Shown here piece by piece: positions 7,310 to 9,455 of a stretch of DNA of 9,455 nt. The DNA is taken from positions 1 to 9,455 of the forward strand of contig NZ_SRRZ01000187.1 of assembly GCF_013179805.1 (NCBI RefSeq), in the 5' to 3' direction. Made by a program: the position numbers and the translations under genes. The DNA comes from Microcoleus asticus IPMA8. Lineage in GTDB: Bacteria; Cyanobacteriota; Cyanobacteriia; Cyanobacteriales; Microcoleaceae. The notes below the pieces were generated by a model that was not told the DNA's origin, made no database searches, and saw only the letters and a program-made list of their open reading frames with translations. The stretch's first letter is position 1. Each line of letters begins with the position of its first letter.

Positions 7310-7366
7310 TTAGAGTGCCGCGAGCGGCATGATGCCAGCATTGTTAATCAGCACAAATTCAACGGT
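7310..7366 (-). pseudogene. Remnant of a short-chain dehydrogenase/reductase gene
   Basis: Read on the minus strand, 18 codons give TVEFVLINNAGIMPLAAL before a stop. NNAG followed by IMPL is the signature strand of classical short-chain dehydrogenases (the beta4 motif that stabilises the central sheet). Both ends are cut by in-frame stops and neither the Rossmann GxxxGxG segment nor the YxxxK catalytic motif can be found nearby, so this is a dead fragment. Confidence 0.6.
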
Positions 7367-7411
7367 TTACACAGGCTTGTAGCTGTAAAGCCATTCTTGA
7401 AACTCATCTTG

Positions 7412-7506
7412 TATAGCGTTTCCTTAGCTGATCGGGTACAACCAATCCTTATCCATTAAGGGTTTTAGCTCTAAAGATGTACCTCACTTGACTGAGAAAC
7501 GCTATA
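7412..7506. mobile_element. MITE-like inverted-repeat element with TA ends
   Basis: The outer 11 bp TATAGCGTTTC (7412-7422) is repeated inverted as GAAACGCTATA (7496-7506). Counted symmetrically, a second 5-bp match GGTAC/GTACC ends each 28-bp terminus (7435-7439 and 7479-7483), with a less conserved middle. The interior (7440-7478) encodes nothing. TA at both edges fits the TA target duplication of IS630/Tc1-mariner elements, whose cyanobacterial members have spawned many MITEs. It would need a transposase in trans. Family assignment is inference from end structure. Confidence 0.6.
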
Positions 7507-7719
7507 TTATAGACTTTTTTGCTATTTTTTAAGCTGAGCTACATCAACTTTTGAACTTGATTGAGTTAATAATTATAGAGTCCAGCTATCAGATTAAATC
7601 TTCATCCGAACCGACGGTGGAGATTTATAGATCGACTCGATTAAATCCTAAAAACTTTTAGTTTCCCTTGATTATTATCATAACTTAGGGTAACACTATC
7701 CTACTACATTGACAGCACT

Positions 7720-7749
7720 TTGACCCCGCGCGATCGTTGAAGCTATAGT
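7720..7749 (+). promoter_or_regulatory. Putative promoter of the FAD monooxygenase gene
   Basis: TTGACC (7720-7725) and TATAGT (7744-7749) are spaced by 18 nt, which would give a leader of roughly 175 nt. An imperfect palindrome TAGGGTA-ACAC-TATCCTA (7686-7703) lies 16 bp upstream and could bind a dimeric regulator. A competing TTGACA at 7709-7714 has no well-placed -10. Confidence 0.3.
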
Positions 7750-7933
7750 TGGTATGCACGCTTGTTACAGGTTGCGATCGCGCCCGCCTACTTTTGCAAG
7801 AGGTATCTTTTATAAATTAGTGCGTGAGTGTATTATCAAGCACAACCTACATCATCTCACACGAAGCGCGATTAGCTTCGCTAGTGCCCAAGGCAATCGT
7901 TTTCGTCGCTGCTGCTTTTAACGGTATCTAAAA

Positions 7934-9115
7934 ATGAGTGAAACCCCAACTTTCGATATCGCCATTATTGGTGCAGGACCAGGCGCACTATGTGCAGCTC
8001 ATGGGCTAGCCAATTTAGGTTTTTCGGTAGGTGTGTTTGAACGAGCTAGAGCTTTACGTCCCATCGGCGCTGCCCTAGGGTTGGCAGAAGCGGGGTATAA
8101 GGCATTGGCTCTGATCGATGCCGATCTCGCTACCCAAGTTCGTGCCTTAGCGGCCAACCCACAGCGACAACTGCTGATGAGACCCAATGGCGAGGTGCTG
8201 TTTTCTGATGAATCGCCCTTGGCGGGTACTCCGTTCACTTGGCTAGCGTGGTATAACCTACAAAGCTCATTGCACAACACGCTCCCACCTACCGTATCCC
8301 TTCACCTCAACCATAAGTTTGTCAACTTCACTAAGGTCGCCGATGCGTCCAAGACTCCCTTACGTTTGCACTTTGAGAATCAGCCCGATGTTGGCGCACG
8401 AGTGTTAATTGGTGCCGATGGGTATTACTCCGTGGTTCGCGGTCTTACCGTGGGAGATGGTGCGCCTCTGTACACTGGAACCATGACTTGGCGTGGAATC
8501 TTGCCCCGTCAAATCCTAGCCCCCCTCGCTGAACCTTTTGCAGAAGGGGCTGGTTTTCAACTGGTGGTCGGAGACCAGAAAAATTTTTGGATTATGGATG
8601 CAGGAGCCGAGGTACTTGCTTGGGGAGGGACTGCACTCCATCCGACTTCAGAGAAGAGTACCGATGTTTTAGCTATGGTTCTCCAAGTTTTTGACCAATG
8701 GACTCCCTTTGTTGAAAGGGTTATTCGAGCAACTGACCCTACCACCATTGTGGAAACTGGCGTGTTCGATCGGGAACCAGTATCCCAATGGGGAGATAGA
8801 GAGAGAATCACCTTATTAGGGGATGCCGCTCACCCGATGCGACCGTCCTTAGGATTAGGGGCTACTATGGCATTTGAGGATGCTGTTGCTTTAACAAAAA
8901 AACTCAAGGGGCTGAACTTGCAGGATACTCCTTCTGTTGCTAAAGCTCTTACTGATTATGAAGAGGAACGGATTGCGATCGCCACACCGTTACAACTCAA
9001 AGCAAGGCAAGGAGGAGAAGCATCCCATGCCTCGGATCAAGCTGACCAACTCAAGATAGGCTTTGAATTAGCCTTAGCTGCTCGCAGACACAGGGAGATG
9101 ACCATATCGGATTAA
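7934..9115 (+). CDS. FAD-dependent monooxygenase (aromatic-ring hydroxylase type)
   Basis: A 393-residue group A flavoprotein monooxygenase, expected to use NAD(P)H and O2 to hydroxylate or epoxidise a small substrate. The N-terminal Rossmann strand is FDIAIIGAGPGALCAAHGL (7-25), with E36 (VFERA) placed to bind the adenosine ribose. The DG motif is VLIGADGYYSVVRG (157-170), and the GD motif is ITLLGDAAHPMRPSLGLGATM (292-312) followed by EDA, which contacts FAD and closes the active site. Length and motif order match salicylate/3-hydroxybenzoate hydroxylase and zeaxanthin-epoxidase-like proteins, but the substrate cannot be deduced. The usual GAGPAGL is GAGPGAL here, so the third glycine is displaced by one residue. 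No membrane segment or signal peptide. The ATG at 7934 has no Shine-Dalgarno sequence but sits exactly at the expected N-terminus. The gene appears monocistronic and faces a minus-strand membrane-protein frame. Confidence 0.92.
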   Translation: MSETPTFDIAIIGAGPGALCAAHGLANLGFSVGVFERARALRPIGAALGLAEAGYKALALIDADLATQVRALAANPQRQLLMRPNGEVLFSDESPLAGTPFTWLAWYNLQSSLHNTLPPTVSLHLNHKFVNFTKVADASKTPLRLHFENQPDVGARVLIGADGYYSVVRGLTVGDGAPLYTGTMTWRGILPRQILAPLAEPFAEGAGFQLVVGDQKNFWIMDAGAEVLAWGGTALHPTSEKSTDVLAMVLQVFDQWTPFVERVIRATDPTTIVETGVFDREPVSQWGDRERITLLGDAAHPMRPSLGLGATMAFEDAVALTKKLKGLNLQDTPSVAKALTDYEEERIAIATPLQLKARQGGEASHASDQADQLKIGFELALAARRHREMTISD

Positions 9116-9172
9116 TTCGGTTGCTCCCACATTGTTGACGAATTGGGTCTTCTGCATTGGTGCTACATGGAG
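9116..9172. other. Intergenic gap between convergent genes
   Basis: A 57-bp spacer between the monooxygenase stop and the minus-strand membrane-protein stop. I see no T-run hairpin or other terminator signal in it. Confidence 0.4.
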
Positions 9173-9403
9173 TTATAAAATCCTCAACCAGCCAATTACT
9201 AAAAGGAAGATTAAGTTTGCTGACCAAAACAACAGCAGAATCCACAGTAAGCCATGCGCGAGTCGATCGCCAACCTTACCGCTTGGATCGCTCATACTTA
9301 AAAAGTGTTGACTTTGCCACAGTTGCCAAACTCGAAATGCGGTGTAAAGGGTGCCGATGATGACTAATAGACATCTCCGAAAACAATCAAAGCCTCTGTG
9401 TAG
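9173..9403 (-). pseudogene. Small hydrophobic membrane-protein frame, probably frameshifted
   Basis: The minus strand is open for 76 codons from just after a TAA (9404-9406) to the TAA at 9173-9175. The product contains CLLVIIGTLYTAFRVWQLW, then a hydrophilic turn SMSDPSGKVGDRLAHG, then a strong membrane segment LLWILLLFWSANLIFLLVIG ending WLRIL. The only ATG in frame (9293-9295) gives 40 residues and has no ribosome site. Immediately upstream, in another frame, DDYIYVKELNYTEALIVFGD also reads like protein; a 1-2 nt shift near 9372 would join it to LLVIIG and complete a first membrane helix, giving a two-helix protein of about 85 residues. Either a decayed gene or a real gene with a sequencing error. 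I do not recognise the family. It converges on the monooxygenase gene, 57 bp away. Confidence 0.5.
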
Positions 9404-9455
9404 TTAAGCTCCTTGACGTAAATGTAATCATCCTAAATTAGCTAGTGTGCACGAT

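Larger units (their letters stand above)
7272..7933. other. Gene-free region with remnants and a MITE-like element
   Basis: About 660 bp without an intact gene. From left to right it holds a minus-strand dehydrogenase scrap (7313-7366), a 15-codon open fragment ending at a stop (7367-7414, IQDEFQEWLYSYKPV, family not recognised), an inverted-repeat element (7412-7506), AT-rich sequence with nothing recognisable (7507-7680), a palindrome and promoter candidate (7686-7749), one HIP1 octamer (7774-7781) and a small hairpin CGAAGC-N7-GCTTCG (7862-7880) in the presumed leader of the next gene. Confidence 0.6.

Noticed and set aside
7754..7921. 55-codon ATG frame upstream of the monooxygenase gene
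   Set aside because: It is rich in Arg, Cys and His from GCGATCGC-type DNA and lacks a ribosome site; probably chance, possibly untranslated leader.
9157..9360. 67-codon plus-strand frame at the right edge
   Set aside because: It lies opposite the hydrophobic minus-strand frame, which has much clearer protein character.

Overview
The window looks like chromosomal DNA from a filamentous cyanobacterium, probably of the Oscillatoriales (Microcoleus/Oscillatoria type). The grounds are the abundance of HIP1-type GCGATCGC and GCGATCG sites (perfect octamers at 4737-4744, 7774-7781 and 8975-8982), a cyanobacterial ARC6/Ftn2-type cell-division protein, a cyanobacterial-type pyruvate dehydrogenase E1-alpha, and a CRISPR repeat ending in ATTGAAAC. 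The genus is inference; no rRNA or other taxonomic marker is present.

Region 1 (1-1600) is a CRISPR array: an AT-rich leader fragment (1-85), 20 identical 37-nt repeats, and a degenerate 38-nt terminal repeat at 1563-1600, enclosing 20 different spacers of 32-46 nt. Leader, repeat 3' end and degenerate terminal repeat all agree on plus-strand transcription. No cas gene is in the window, so the subtype cannot be fixed.

Region 2 (1608-5242) holds two minus-strand genes: a GT4-type glycosyltransferase whose stop codon lies 7 bp from the array, and upstream of it the FtsZ-ring organiser homologue Ftn2/ZipN. A tandem heptanucleotide inverted repeat separates them. The array and the glycosyltransferase are convergent.

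Region 3 (5243-7271) is plus strand: a 430-bp divergent intergenic region, pdhA, a GC-rich hairpin, and a small retropepsin-like (clan AA) protein with a D-S-G active-site motif.

Region 4 (7272-7933) is a gene-free stretch that appears to be a graveyard. It holds a minus-strand scrap of a short-chain dehydrogenase (LINNAGIMP), a 95-bp TA-flanked inverted-repeat element resembling an IS630/Tc1-type MITE, and a plausible promoter with a palindrome for the next gene.

Region 5 (7934-9455) is an FAD-dependent aromatic-ring-hydroxylase-type monooxygenase on the plus strand. Convergent to it, on the minus strand at 9173-9403, is a short hydrophobic reading frame that looks like a small, probably frameshifted membrane protein.

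The genes do not form one pathway. The window is a set of housekeeping genes (division, central carbon metabolism) interspersed with accessory material (CRISPR array, MITE, gene remnants). I see no convincing new multi-gene system. The most useful leads are the overlooked membrane-protein frame at the right edge, the MITE/remnant cluster, and the apparent strand bias of the spacers.
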